Assembly (NCBI RefSeq): GCF_900182635.1
Contig: NZ_FXTD01000004.1
Coordinates: 186,001-250,000, forward strand
DNA: 64,000 bases
From: Halorubrum cibi
GTDB lineage: Archaea; Halobacteriota; Halobacteria; Halobacteriales; Haloferacaceae
Direction: 5' to 3'
The notes under the pieces: model-generated
Databases searched by the model: none
What the model saw: only the letters and a program-made list of their open reading frames with translations
Told to the model about the DNA's origin: nothing
Part shown: piece after piece, positions 44,301-53,490 of the stretch
How the letters are laid out: each line of letters starts with the position of its first letter
How positions within the stretch are numbered: position 1 is the first letter of the stretch
Position numbers and translations under genes: made by a program

Positions 44301-46517
44301 TCACGGCTGCGGCGGTGACCCCTCGTAGGCGTCGTGATCGCCGTAGAAGTTCAACGTCGCGAACTTCAGCTTCTCGGGGTCGACGTCGAGCAGTTCCTCG
44401 CGCTCCTCGGGAGGGAACGCCCCGCGCACGGAGTACTTTCCCATGTCGGCGGTCGTGTACCGCCGGTCGGCGAGGATCCGAACGCCGAAGTCGTCCGGGC
44501 CGCGGATCACCCGGCCGATCGCCTGCCGCGTCTTCCGGACCGTCGGGATCTCGACGGCGTACGCCCAACCGGGGTCCCGGGCGCGGTCGCGGTCGGCGAA
44601 CGCCCGGTCGTAGGCGTCCTGAACCGCCTCCATCCGGTCCGAGAGGTGCGGGTACGGGACGCCGACCACGACGACCGTCCGGGCGTCGTCGCCGTCGAAG
44701 CTCACCCCCTCCGCGAGCGTCCCCCACAGCGAGGTGAAGAGCGCGGCGTCGTCGCTCGCGACGAACCGCCGACGCAGCTCCTCCTCGTCCTCGGCGGGGC
44801 CGTCGAGGTACAGCGAGCCGAGGTCCGCGCCCGCGAGGCCGCCGTCGCCGCCGAGCCGTTCGTGGTAGCGTTCGGCCTCGCCGTACGAGGGGAAGAAGAC
44901 GAGCGTGTTTCCCGGTGTGAACCGGATCGCGTCGCGGAGGAGCCCGGCCACCGCTTCCTGGGTCTCCGGGTCGTTCCGCTCGGAGGCGAAAAGCGGCGGC
45001 GTGTCGACCGCGAACGTCCGCCGGTTCTCCGCCGGGTACCCCATCCCGTACGCGAGGGTGGCGACGTCCTCCACGCCGAGCACGTCCTCGGTCACGTCGA
45101 AGGGGCGGAGCGTCGCGCTCATCAGCACCGAGGCGGCGACCTCATCGAACAGCGCCGAGGTGACCGAACGCGGGATACAGGTGTAGAGCTCGGCGCGCCC
45201 GTACACCTCGTCGGTGCCGCCGTCGCGGCGCACGGAGACCACCGGGTACTGCCCGAGCGCGGTCCCCTCCTCCATCCACGTCGAGACGAACCGGGCGGCC
45301 TGGAGGGTGCGACACTCCGCCCGGCTCGTCACCTCGCCCTCGCGGTAGGCCCGCTCGTACTCCTCGTCGATCGCCTTCCCGAGCTGGACGGCCAACTCGA
45401 GCTCGGCGTCGATTCCCCGGCCCTCGTACCGCTCGAGGAAGGCGAGCGTGAGGTCGTCGCGGCGGTCGTCGTTGGCGATCGACACGTCCTCCCAGCCCTC
45501 GCCGACGGACTCGCGCGCGCCGAAGCCGAGCGCCCCGTCGTACGCGTCGACGAGGGCGTCGCGGAACGCCGAGAGCACGTTTTCGGCGGGCTCGGCGCGG
45601 GAGTCGTCGCTGTCGGCGAGCTCCTCGAGGGCGGCGTCGAGGGTGTTCTCCGTGAGCGACCGGGAGGCGTGTTCGCGGGCGGCGTCCTCGACGTTGTGCG
45701 CCTCGTCGAACACGGTGATTATCTCCGAGGGATCGCGGTCGATCCACCGGAAGAACTGCTCGCGGATGTTCGGATCGAGCAGGTGGTGGTAGTTACAGAC
45801 GACGAGGTCGACGCCCTCCATCCCCTCCTTCAACAGCTCGTAGCCGCACAGGTCGCGCTCCTCGGCGTAGTCGTAGACGTCCTCTGGGGTCCGCACGTCC
45901 TCGAAGAGCCACTCGAAGAAGCCGTCCGTGTCCCGCGTCAGGTTGTTGTGGTAGCGCTCACAGACGTTGGCCGACTCGAACTCGTCGATCTCGTCCTCGA
46001 GGTCGTCGAGCTCGTCCATGATCGCCTCGCGGGCCTCCGCGGCCCCCGCGTCGCCCTCGCGGCTCTCCGCGAGGAGTTCGCGCTGGCGCTGCTCGAGTTC
46101 GCGCTTCTCGGACTCCGTCTCCACCATCGAGCGGGTGGCGTCCCGGAGGGTCTGACACTCCTGGTAGTCGACGCCGATGTGACACATCGAGGACTTCCCC
46201 TTGAAGACGACCGCGCGGATCGGTTCGGTCCGCGTGATCGCCCGCGCGTCCTCGACGAACTGGCGCATCTGCTGGTGGACGTTCGTCGTGATGACGACCG
46301 TCCGGTCGTTCTCTCGTGCGTGCTCGAGCGCGGGAACGAGCGCGGAGAGGGTCTTCCCCGTCCCCGGCGCGCCCTCGAACAGCACGTCTTGGCCCCGAGA
46401 GAGCGCGTTGGCGACTCGATCCATCGCCTCGCGCTGGTTCGGGTACGGCTCCTCGTAGGGGAAGAACCGAAGGTGCGGCGACTCTGACACGGTCGCGGCT
46501 TCGTCGGCATCGGGCAA
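44301..46517 (-). CDS. XPD/Rad3-family iron-sulfur DNA helicase
   Basis: A 738-residue SF2 helicase. Motif I is FEGAPGTGKTLSAL and motif II DEAH in TVFDEAHNVED. Four Cys between motifs Ia and II (in SSMCHIGV, YQECQTL, NVCERYH and RDLCGYELL) form the 4Fe-4S domain that wedges DNA strands apart. C-terminal motifs include LMSATLRPF, LFTSLWGTLAEGVSF and the motif VI region RQAIGRVIRGPDDFG. XPD-type helicases unwind 5'-3' in repair; haloarchaea also have DinG-like members. A Glu-rich insert lies within the Fe-S region. No operon partner. Confidence 0.9.
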   Translation of the reverse strand: MPDADEAATVSESPHLRFFPYEEPYPNQREAMDRVANALSRGQDVLFEGAPGTGKTLSALVPALEHARENDRTVVITTNVHQQMRQFVEDARAITRTEPIRAVVFKGKSSMCHIGVDYQECQTLRDATRSMVETESEKRELEQRQRELLAESREGDAGAAEAREAIMDELDDLEDEIDEFESANVCERYHNNLTRDTDGFFEWLFEDVRTPEDVYDYAEERDLCGYELLKEGMEGVDLVVCNYHHLLDPNIREQFFRWIDRDPSEIITVFDEAHNVEDAAREHASRSLTENTLDAALEELADSDDSRAEPAENVLSAFRDALVDAYDGALGFGARESVGEGWEDVSIANDDRRDDLTLAFLERYEGRGIDAELELAVQLGKAIDEEYERAYREGEVTSRAECRTLQAARFVSTWMEEGTALGQYPVVSVRRDGGTDEVYGRAELYTCIPRSVTSALFDEVAASVLMSATLRPFDVTEDVLGVEDVATLAYGMGYPAENRRTFAVDTPPLFASERNDPETQEAVAGLLRDAIRFTPGNTLVFFPSYGEAERYHERLGGDGGLAGADLGSLYLDGPAEDEEELRRRFVASDDAALFTSLWGTLAEGVSFDGDDARTVVVVGVPYPHLSDRMEAVQDAYDRAFADRDRARDPGWAYAVEIPTVRKTRQAIGRVIRGPDDFGVRILADRRYTTADMGKYSVRGAFPPEEREELLDVDPEKLKFATLNFYGDHDAYEGSPPQP

Positions 46518-46660
46518 AAGGGGTGGGGTACCTCGGCGGAAGTGGTCGATCGACGAAACCCCGTGTAATTAGGACTCACCGTATATATCCGTTGAGGTTC
46601 CGTGCGGCGCGAACGCACATTTCCGGCATATATTACCGGTTGTCGGGCGACGAGCGGGGT

Positions 46661-47131
46661 ATGGCGACCGAAACCGCGACGGCGACGGACGTATCGACCG
46701 ACACCAGACACTGGCAAGCGGGGGTGGCCGGCGGACTGTTCGGGGGACTCGTGTTCGGCGCGATGATGTCGGTGATGACTCCCGGCGTCCTACAGATGGG
46801 GATCCCCGCGATGTACGGCATCGAGGGCCCTGCCGGCGCCCTCGGCTGGGTGATCCACATGTCCCACGGTGCCGTCATCGGTCTCGGATTCGCCGTGATC
46901 GCGGGTCTAAAGCCGGATATCGGCGACTCGATCGGAACGAGTCTCGGCGTCGGCGCGGGCTACGGTCTCCTCGTCTGGGTCGCGCTCGCCGTGATCGTGA
47001 TGCCGATCTGGCTCGGTGCCGTCGGGTTCCCGGGCACACCGCCGCTGCCGAACGTCGGCGTCGAGAGCCTCGTCGGCCACGTCGTCTACGGTGTGGTCCT
47101 CGGCGGCGTCTACTCGACGATGGCGAACTGA
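46661..47131 (+). CDS. Hypothetical membrane protein with four helices
   Basis: A 156-residue integral membrane protein: VAGGLFGGLVFGAMMSVMTP, LGWVIHMSHGAVIGLGFAVI, GAGYGLLVWVALAVIVMPIW and a C-terminal HVVYGVVLGGVYSTM. Two His and two Met lie in or near helices, but no known metal-transport motif is evident. The ATG at 46661 lies 29 bases from ATATATTAC, a leaderless promoter. Related haloarchaeal proteins are sometimes annotated as histidine-kinase-like, which nothing here supports. Confidence 0.6.
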   Translation: MATETATATDVSTDTRHWQAGVAGGLFGGLVFGAMMSVMTPGVLQMGIPAMYGIEGPAGALGWVIHMSHGAVIGLGFAVIAGLKPDIGDSIGTSLGVGAGYGLLVWVALAVIVMPIWLGAVGFPGTPPLPNVGVESLVGHVVYGVVLGGVYSTMAN

Positions 47132-47187
47132 TCGGTGCGACAGGATCCCGTTTTTTAACCCTTCACGGCTCGGATCCGTAGCAACGA

Positions 47188-47688
47188 ATGTTCGACGAGA
47201 TCCTCGAGAAGTTCGAGGGGTCCCCGAGCCAGCAGGCCGTCATCCGGCTGTTCTTGGAGCGCGGCTTCTCCGTCAACGAGGGGGGACGGGTCGTCTCCGG
47301 TGGGATCGAGATCCCGTACACGGGGATCGCCCGCGAGCTCGACGTCGACCGGCGCGTCGTCGACTCCACGACCGACGCGATCCTGGCGGACCCCGAACTG
47401 AAACGCATCTTCACCAACATCTCGTCGATCCCGAGCCTAATGGATCTGGCCCCCGTCCTCGATCTCACCGTCCTCACGATCGAGGTCGCGGCGGCCGACG
47501 AGGCGGGGATCGTCGCCGAGGTCACCGGGATCCTCGCGGACCACGACGTCCCCATCCGCCAGGTGTTGAGCGACGACCCGGAGTTCACCGACGACCCCAA
47601 GCTGTACGTGATCACGGACGCCGAGCTTCCCGGCGAACTGCTCGTCGAGATCCGCGACCTGGGGTACGTCCGCCGCGTCGGGTTCTAG
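47188..47688 (+). CDS. ACT-domain regulatory protein
   Basis: A 166-residue protein. The N-terminal half has a helix-turn-helix-like segment (SQQAVIRLFLERGFSVNEGG; GIARELDVDRRVVDSTTDAI). The C-terminal half is an ACT domain, VLTIEVAAADEAGIVAEVTG with the turn DHDVPIRQVLSDDPEF. ACT domains usually bind amino acids, so this may be an amino-acid-responsive transcription regulator. It begins about 30 bases after GTTTTTTAAC, which can serve both as its promoter and as the terminator of the preceding gene. It lies just before radA. Confidence 0.75.
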   Translation: MFDEILEKFEGSPSQQAVIRLFLERGFSVNEGGRVVSGGIEIPYTGIARELDVDRRVVDSTTDAILADPELKRIFTNISSIPSLMDLAPVLDLTVLTIEVAAADEAGIVAEVTGILADHDVPIRQVLSDDPEFTDDPKLYVITDAELPGELLVEIRDLGYVRRVGF

Positions 47689-47754
47689 CGCGCGTTCGGA
47701 ACGCCACGGCTCCCGATCGCTCCACATTTCACTTTCACTCGGGTGTTAACCAGG

Positions 47755-47762
47755 GTTTATAT
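47755..47762 (+). promoter_or_regulatory. TATA box of radA
   Basis: GTTTATAT is centred 29 bases before the ATG at 47788, giving a leaderless radA transcript. Confidence 0.65.
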
Positions 47763-47787
47763 CCGAAGCCGCACAAGCCGGGTGTAC

Positions 47788-48819
47788 ATGCCTGAAGACG
47801 AACTCGAGGACCTCCCAGGAGTCGGCCCGGCGACCGCGGACAAACTCGTCGAGAACGGATTCGAGAGCTACCAGTCGATCGCGGTCGCGAGCCCCGGCGA
47901 GATGTCGAACACGGCCGACATCGGCGAGTCGTCCGCCTCCGACATCATCAACGCCGCCCGCGACGCGGCCGACGTCGGCGGATTCGAGACGGGCGCGACC
48001 GTCCTCGAACGCCGTCAAGAGATCGGCAAGCTCTCCTGGCAGATCGACGAGGTCGACGACCTGCTCGGCGGCGGCATCGAGACACAGTCGATCACCGAGG
48101 TGTACGGCGAGTTCGGCTCCGGGAAATCGCAGGTCACCCACCAGATGGCCGTCAACGTCCAGCTCTCGAAGGAGAACGGCGGCCTCGAAGGCGGCTGTAT
48201 CTTCGTCGACTCCGAGGACACGTTCCGCCCGGAGCGCATCGACGACATGGTCCGCGGGCTCGACGACGAGATCCTCGCCGACGAGATGGAGCGCCGCGAG
48301 ATAGAGGGAACGCCGGGAAGCGAGGAGGCCATGGAGGAGCTGATCGACGCCTTCCTCGATCAGATCCACGTTGCGAAGGCGTTCAACTCCAACCATCAGA
48401 TCCTGTTAGCCGAGAAGGCCAAGGAGCTCGCGGGCGAACACGAGGAGGGCGAGTGGCCCATCCGGATCGTCTGTGTGGACTCTCTCACCGCCCACTTCCG
48501 CGCCGAGTACGTCGGTCGGGGGGAACTCGCGGAGCGCCAACAGAAGCTCAACAAACACCTCCACGACCTGATGCGGATCGGCGACCTGTTCAACACCGCC
48601 ATCCTCGTCACCAACCAGGTCGCGTCGAACCCCGACTCCTACTTCGGGGACCCCACGCAGGCGATCGGCGGCAACATCCTCGGTCACGCCTCGACGTTCC
48701 GGATCTACCTCCGGAAGTCCAAGGGCAACAAGCGGATCGTCCGGCTCGTGGACGCGCCGAACCTCGCCGACGGCGAGGCCGTGATGCGCGTCCAAGGCGA
48801 GGGACTGAAACCGGAGTGA
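47788..48819 (+). CDS. radA: DNA repair and recombination protein RadA
   Basis: A 343-residue RecA/Rad51-family recombinase. An N-terminal helix-hairpin-helix ([20 protein letters not shown]) precedes the ATPase core with Walker [12 protein letters not shown], Walker [13 protein letters not shown], the L1 region [20 protein letters not shown] and the L2 region [20 protein letters not shown]. An insertion between Walker A and B ([18 protein letters not shown]) is typical of haloarchaeal RadA. The chosen ATG is the one following the TATA box. It catalyses homologous pairing and strand exchange. Confidence 0.97.
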   Translation: MPEDELEDLPGVGPATADKLVENGFESYQSIAVASPGEMSNTADIGESSASDIINAARDAADVGGFETGATVLERRQEIGKLSWQIDEVDDLLGGGIETQSITEVYGEFGSGKSQVTHQMAVNVQLSKENGGLEGGCIFVDSEDTFRPERIDDMVRGLDDEILADEMERREIEGTPGSEEAMEELIDAFLDQIHVAKAFNSNHQILLAEKAKELAGEHEEGEWPIRIVCVDSLTAHFRAEYVGRGELAERQQKLNKHLHDLMRIGDLFNTAILVTNQVASNPDSYFGDPTQAIGGNILGHASTFRIYLRKSKGNKRIVRLVDAPNLADGEAVMRVQGEGLKPE

Positions 48820-49238
48820 TCGCGGCGATCGGCTCCGCGTAGTCCGTCACTCGACGGTCTCGTCCCGGCCGGTCGCGATGGTCGGTGTACGAACGTCAAC
48901 TTCTCCGTACATCGGGTGTATCGTCCGTAATCCGCGGACTCGACGGATATCCCGCGTCAACGCCGACTCCTCGGCCGGCAATATTCGCAAAAGGGGGTCG
49001 CGCCCGGCGCGATGGCCGACGATCGCCGCCGTTCCCGCGAGAGTAGTTAGAAAAACAACACTATATTCGGTCAGTTCCCTCGCAACGATTGCCGAACGAC
49101 CGGTCGGAATACGTCCTTAAACACCATAGTGTCCTCCTTATATTTGACACTGGCAGTATTATTAAAGAGATTTCTTTCGAAACCCAACTCAAACGTTTAT
49201 ATATTCGTGATACCTGACCCGAAAACGTGATTCAACAC
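48820..49238. other. Gap between radA and the ammonium transporter unit
   Basis: No credible gene. The first ~200 bases are G+C-rich; from about 49040 the sequence becomes AT-rich, with a near-palindrome AAAGAGATTTCTTT (about 49165-49178) and the TATA-like GTTTATATATT at 49195-49205. The near-palindrome immediately before the promoter is a candidate nitrogen-control operator. Confidence 0.45.
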
Positions 49239-49301
49239 ATGAACACGGATGAAAAGACTCGTGTGGTAGACGTACGTTCAACTGAGGTGCGTTCGGCGTG
49301 A
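49239..49301 (+). CDS. 20-residue leader ORF coupled to the ammonium transporter
   Basis: [20 protein letters not shown] starts about 35 bases after the TATA box, so it is at the front of the transcript. Its TGA overlaps the GTG start of the transporter (GTGA). It may be a leader peptide that carries ribosomes to the weak GTG start, or a chance ORF. No attenuation hairpin was identified. Confidence 0.4.
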   Translation: MNTDEKTRVVDVRSTEVRSA

Positions 49302-50983
49302 CGATCGGCGTCCTCGCCAGCATCGATCCGAGCGTGCTCGCGGAGGGGGTGAACCTGATGTGGGTCGCGGTGGTGTGTTTCCTCATCTTCTTCATGCACG
49401 CCGGCTTCGCGATGCTCGAGGCGGGGCAGGTCCGCGCGAAGAACGTCGCGAACCAGCTCACGAAGAACCTGCTCACCTGGAGCATCGGCGTCCTCGTCTA
49501 CTTCCTCGTCGGCTTCGGGATCGAGGGCGTCGCCGGCGGCGGCGGCTTCTCATCGGCCGCGGCGCTCGGCGACGGTAGCTGGGTCAACAGCTGGCTGTTC
49601 GGTGCCGTCTTCGCGATGACGGCGGCCACCATCGTCTCCGGTGCGGTCGCCGGCCGCGCGAAGCTCCGCGCGTACGTGGCGTACACGGTCGCCATCTCGG
49701 CGGTGATCTACCCGGTGGTTGCGGGGATCACCTGGGGCGGCGGCTTCCTCGGCGGCGCCGGGCTCGGCTTCACTGACTTCGCCGGCGGGATGATCGTCCA
49801 CGGCGTCGGCGGCATCGCCGGTCTCACCGCGGCGTACGTGCTCGGCCCGCGCATGGACCGCTACGCCGAGGACGGCTCCACGAACGTCATCCCCGGTCAC
49901 TCGATGACGTTCGCCGTGCTCGGCACGCTGGTCCTGGCGTTCGGCTGGTACGGCTTCAACGTCGGCACGACCGCAACCGTGTTCTCGGTCACCGACGCGG
50001 GCGAGCTCGCGCTCGGCGGCTACGCGTCGGTCGGCCGCGTCTCGCTGGCGACGACCCTCGGAATGGCCGCGGGCGGTGCCGGTGCGGCGCTCGCCTCCCT
50101 GTACGCCACGAAGAAGGTCGACACGCTGTACGTCGCGAACGGCCTGCTCGCCGGGCTCGTCGGCGTCACGGGCATCGCGAACGTCGTCACGTGGTGGGGA
50201 GCGATCCTGGTCGCGCTCGTGTGTGGCCTCCAGCTCCCGCTCGTCTTCGAGTTCGCCGCCGACCGGATGAAGATCGACGACGTCTGTGCGGTGTTCCCCG
50301 TCCACGGCTCCGCGGGCGTCATCGGCGTGCTCGCGCTGCCGTTCGTCCACGTCGACGGCTTCTCCACCGGCCTGCTCGTCTCGCAGGTGATCGGCGTCGC
50401 CGTCATCACGGTCTGGACGGTCGCCGCGACCGCCGCCGTCTTCGGGGCGTTCAAGGCGGTCGGGCAGGCGCGCGTCACGCCGGAACACGAGCGCGACGGG
50501 CTCGACGTCAGCGAACACGGCGTCGAGACGTACCCCGAGTTCGGCAAGCCGACCGTCAGCACCGACGGCGGGACGGTCGCCGCCGACGCGTCCTCGCCCG
50601 ACGGCTCGCCGCGGGCCGACGGTGGCGAGGAGGGCGGCACGGAGATCAAGATGGTCACCGCGATCGTCCGTCCGGACAAGCTCGGCGCGATAAAGCAGGC
50701 GCTCGCGGAGATCAAGGCCCCGTCGCTCACCGTGACGAACGTCTCCGGCCGCGGCAGCCAGCCCGCGAAGACGGGCCAGTGGCGCGGCGAGGAGTTCACG
50801 GTCGACCTCCACCAGAAGGTGAAAGTCGACGTCGTCGTCGCCGACATCCCGGCCGACGAGGTCGCGGAGGCGATCCGCGGGGCCGCGGAGACCGGCGAGC
50901 CGGGCGACGGCAAGGTGTTCGTCCTGCCCGTCGAGGACGCGATTCAGGTCCGCACCGGCGCGACCGGACCGGAGGCGGTGTAG
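49298..50983 (+). CDS. amt: Ammonium transporter with fused C-terminal PII (GlnK) domain
   Basis: A 561-residue protein. Residues 1 to about 405 are an Amt/MEP/Rh channel with about 11 helices, including [40 protein letters not shown] and [17 protein letters not shown], whose two His match the twin-His pore pair. After an acidic Asp/Gly/Ser linker, residues 450-561 are a complete PII domain: [21 protein letters not shown]-loop [11 protein letters not shown], and the signature [19 protein letters not shown]. The usual uridylylated T-loop Tyr is replaced by Trp. PII normally binds ATP/ADP/2-oxoglutarate and plugs Amt; here it would gate the channel in cis. The GTG start overlaps the leader ORF stop. 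Confidence 0.9.
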   Translation: MTIGVLASIDPSVLAEGVNLMWVAVVCFLIFFMHAGFAMLEAGQVRAKNVANQLTKNLLTWSIGVLVYFLVGFGIEGVAGGGGFSSAAALGDGSWVNSWLFGAVFAMTAATIVSGAVAGRAKLRAYVAYTVAISAVIYPVVAGITWGGGFLGGAGLGFTDFAGGMIVHGVGGIAGLTAAYVLGPRMDRYAEDGSTNVIPGHSMTFAVLGTLVLAFGWYGFNVGTTATVFSVTDAGELALGGYASVGRVSLATTLGMAAGGAGAALASLYATKKVDTLYVANGLLAGLVGVTGIANVVTWWGAILVALVCGLQLPLVFEFAADRMKIDDVCAVFPVHGSAGVIGVLALPFVHVDGFSTGLLVSQVIGVAVITVWTVAATAAVFGAFKAVGQARVTPEHERDGLDVSEHGVETYPEFGKPTVSTDGGTVAADASSPDGSPRADGGEEGGTEIKMVTAIVRPDKLGAIKQALAEIKAPSLTVTNVSGRGSQPAKTGQWRGEEFTVDLHQKVKVDVVVADIPADEVAEAIRGAAETGEPGDGKVFVLPVEDAIQVRTGATGPEAV

Positions 50984-51077
50984 TCCGCGAGCGCGGTTCG
51001 CCTCGCGAAACGACCCGCCTCGCGGGATCGACACACGACCGACCAACCCTTTTGTTTCCGCCGTCGCCACGTACCGC

Positions 51078-51533
51078 ATGGTCTCGGACACGCGGCTGTA
51101 CGGCGCGGCGATCGCGTTCGCCTCCGGCGGCTACTCGATCGCGAGCGCCGCCGGCGCGACGCGAACGACGCTGACCGCGTGGCTCATGCTCGCGCTCGGA
51201 GCGGTGGTCGTCGTCCACGGCGCCCTCCTGCTCGTGCCGGCCGTTCCCCTCGACGACGCGACGAGCGGGGAGCTAATGCTCGCGTACGCCGTCGTCATGC
51301 TCGCGAACCAGGCGGCGCTGGCGACCGGCATGGCGGGTGGGACGACCGGCGGCGGAACGGACGGCGGCGGAATGACCGGCGGGTCGATGGGCGGCGGAAG
51401 CGGGACGATGGGGAGCATGGGCGGCGACGCGACGATGACCGCGGCGATGCCGTGGGACCTCGGGATGGCCGTGCTCGCGCTGCTCATGCTCGTCAGCGGC
51501 GCGATAATGCTCCGGAGCGACGACGGAATGTAG
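51078..51533 (+). CDS. Hypothetical membrane protein with Gly/Met-rich loop
   Basis: A 151-residue protein with four hydrophobic stretches (YGAAIAFASGGYSIASAAGA, LMLALGAVVVVHGALLLVPA, YAVVMLANQAALATGMAGG, LGMAVLALLMLVSGAIML). Between the last two lies a low-complexity loop of Gly, Met, Ser and Thr (GMTGGSMGGGSGTMGSMGG). Methionine-rich exposed loops can bind copper(I) or silver, but no known transporter motif is present, so this is only a possibility. Family not recognised. Confidence 0.6.
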   Translation: MVSDTRLYGAAIAFASGGYSIASAAGATRTTLTAWLMLALGAVVVVHGALLLVPAVPLDDATSGELMLAYAVVMLANQAALATGMAGGTTGGGTDGGGMTGGSMGGGSGTMGSMGGDATMTAAMPWDLGMAVLALLMLVSGAIMLRSDDGM

Positions 51534-51611
51534 CCGACCGATGCCGGAGGGACCGAGGCGACCGAAGCCGACTCGGTAACACCTTTCCACGGGGCGTTCG
51601 AAGCGCCGGAC

Positions 51612-52949
51612 ATGAACCACGAGCGCTCCCGCGAGCTGTACGACCGCGCGCTGTCGGTCATGCCGGGCGGGGTCAACTCCTCGGTCCGGGCGACGATGCC
51701 GCACCCGTTCTTCGTCGAGCGCGGTGACGGCGGCCACGTGATCGACGCCGACGGCAACCGGTACGTCGACTGGGTGATGGGGTACGGTCCACTGCTGTAC
51801 GGCCACGACCTGCCCGAGCCGGTCGAGGCGGCTATCCAGTCGCACGTCGCGGCCGGACCGATGTACGGCGCGCCCACGGAGGTGGAGGTCGAACACGCGG
51901 AGTTCGTGGCGCGACACGTCCCGAGCGTCGAGTCGATCCGGTTCGTCAACTCGGGAACGGAGGCGACGGTGTCGGCGGTGCGGCTGGCGCGGGGCCACAC
52001 CGGCCGCGACAAGATCGTCGTGATGGAGGGGGGCTACCACGGCGCACAGGAGTCGACCCTCGTCGAGGGGAGCCCCGAGAACCCTCACCCCTCGACGGCG
52101 GGGATCCCCGAGTCGTTCGCGGAACACACCCTTCCGATCCCCTTCAACGACCCCGCGACCGCGAAGGAGGTGTTCGCCGAACACGGCGACGACATCGCCG
52201 CGGTCCTCGTCGAGCCGATCCTCGCGAACACGGGGATCGTCGCCCCGATCGACGGCTACCACGAGACGCTCCGGGACCTCTGTGACGACCACGGGTCGCT
52301 GCTTATCTTCGACGAGGTGATCACCGGGTTCCGTGTCGGCGGCCTCGGCTGCGCGCAGTCGAAGTTCGGCGTCACCCCGGACGTGACCACCTTCGGGAAG
52401 ATCGTCGGCGGCGGGTTCCCGGTCGGCGCGATCGGCGGGCGCGCGGACGTCATCGAGGGGTTCACCCCGTCCGGCGACGTCTTCCAGTCGGGCACGTTCT
52501 CGGGGCACCCGGTCACGATGGCCGCGGGGAAGGCCACCCTCGAGTACGCCGCAGAGAACGACGTGTACGAGCACGTGAACCGCCTCGGCCGGAAGCTTCG
52601 GGAGGGGATCGCGGAGATCTGCGCCGAGCGCGCCCCCGAGTACACCGTCGTCGGCACCGATTCGATGTTCAAGACGGTCTTCACCCGCGAGGCCCCCGAC
52701 GACCCCGACGCCTGCTGTGCGGGCGGCTGCCGGCAGAACCCCGACTGCGACCGCTACGACGCCTGTCCGAAGACCGGCGCGGACGTCGCGAACGCCGCCA
52801 CTGACCGCTGGGAGCGGGTGTTCTGGCAGGAGATGAAGGATCACGGCGTCTTCCTCACCGCCAACCAGTTCGAGTGCCAGTTCACCTCCTACGCGCACAC
52901 CGAGGAGGACGTCGAGACGACCCTTGAGGCGTACCGCGAGGCGATCTGA
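51612..52949 (+). CDS. hemL: Glutamate-1-semialdehyde 2,1-aminomutase
   Basis: A 445-residue PLP enzyme making 5-aminolevulinate for haem and cobamide synthesis. Visible are [10 protein letters not shown] near the start, the cofactor segment [33 protein letters not shown] with the PLP-binding Asp, and the Schiff-base Lys in [18 protein letters not shown]. Near the C-terminus is a Cys-rich insert ([20 protein letters not shown]) absent from bacterial enzymes; spacing could suit metal binding. The structured repeat copy C begins 11 bases after the stop codon. Confidence 0.95.
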   Translation: MNHERSRELYDRALSVMPGGVNSSVRATMPHPFFVERGDGGHVIDADGNRYVDWVMGYGPLLYGHDLPEPVEAAIQSHVAAGPMYGAPTEVEVEHAEFVARHVPSVESIRFVNSGTEATVSAVRLARGHTGRDKIVVMEGGYHGAQESTLVEGSPENPHPSTAGIPESFAEHTLPIPFNDPATAKEVFAEHGDDIAAVLVEPILANTGIVAPIDGYHETLRDLCDDHGSLLIFDEVITGFRVGGLGCAQSKFGVTPDVTTFGKIVGGGFPVGAIGGRADVIEGFTPSGDVFQSGTFSGHPVTMAAGKATLEYAAENDVYEHVNRLGRKLREGIAEICAERAPEYTVVGTDSMFKTVFTREAPDDPDACCAGGCRQNPDCDRYDACPKTGADVANAATDRWERVFWQEMKDHGVFLTANQFECQFTSYAHTEEDVETTLEAYREAI

Positions 52950-52960
52950 GCACGCCACTT

Positions 52961-53400
52961 GTGGTGGCGCGTGCCGTGAGCGGCCCGTCGGGCCGCGAAC
53001 GCACCGCGCGAGGGAGTCAGTCGCCTTCGGCGACTGACGAGGCTGGGGAGGCGTGAGGTGCGTTCCCGCGAGCGATAGCGAGCGGGAGCACGGAAGTCGC
53101 AGCGCCGAGCGAAGCGAGGCGACCGTTTTCCGGCGGTTGCGGTCGGGCGGGACTCAAAGGGGCAGTCGCGAGGCGGGCGCAGGCGACGTAAGCACCGCAA
53201 CGAGAGAGTGAGCGAAGCGAACGATCGAGTGAGGAGCGCAGCGAGCGTGCGCCCGCCTCGCGGCTGGGGCTTTGGAGGTGTTCATCGCAGTCACGTTTTC
53301 AGCAGCGTACAGCCGAGCGACTGGGGTTTTGGCGGTGTTTACCGCGACGGCAACTGCGTACAGCCGAGCGGCTGGAACTCCGGTGGTGATCGTCGTCGAG
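52961..53400 (+). repeat. Modular hairpin-rich intergenic repeat, copy C, with tandem tail
   Basis: Starts 11 bases after hemL. Conserved blocks: GTGGTGGCGCGTGCC, GAGGCTGGGGAGGCGTGAGG (53039-53058), GGACTCAAAGGGGCAGTCGC (53150-53169), AAGCACCGCAACGAG, GTGAGGAGCGCAGCGAGC and CTGGGGCTTTGGAGGTGTTC (53264-53283). Copy-specific hairpins: GCGGCCC/GGGCCGC and GTCAGTCGCC/GGCGACTGAC. An 18-bp long-range stem pairs 53163-53180 with 53249-53266, with one G-T pair. After 53283 the terminal block recurs twice more in degraded form (about 53310-53335 and 53365-53395). Confidence 0.75.
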
Positions 53401-53490
53401 TCGTCGCCGTTCACGTACGGGCCTTCTCGAGAGCCGCGCTCGTCGGAAGTACGCAACCTTTTTATGCCGAACCGGAATTACGTCCTAGTG

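Noticed and set aside
44334-46487. 717-codon plus-strand frame antisense to the XPD-type helicase
   Set aside because: Shadow frame; no motif, and the minus strand carries all helicase motifs and iron-sulfur cysteines.
48878-49120. 80-codon frame after radA
   Set aside because: Arg/Ser-rich composition typical of random frames; no promoter at the right distance.
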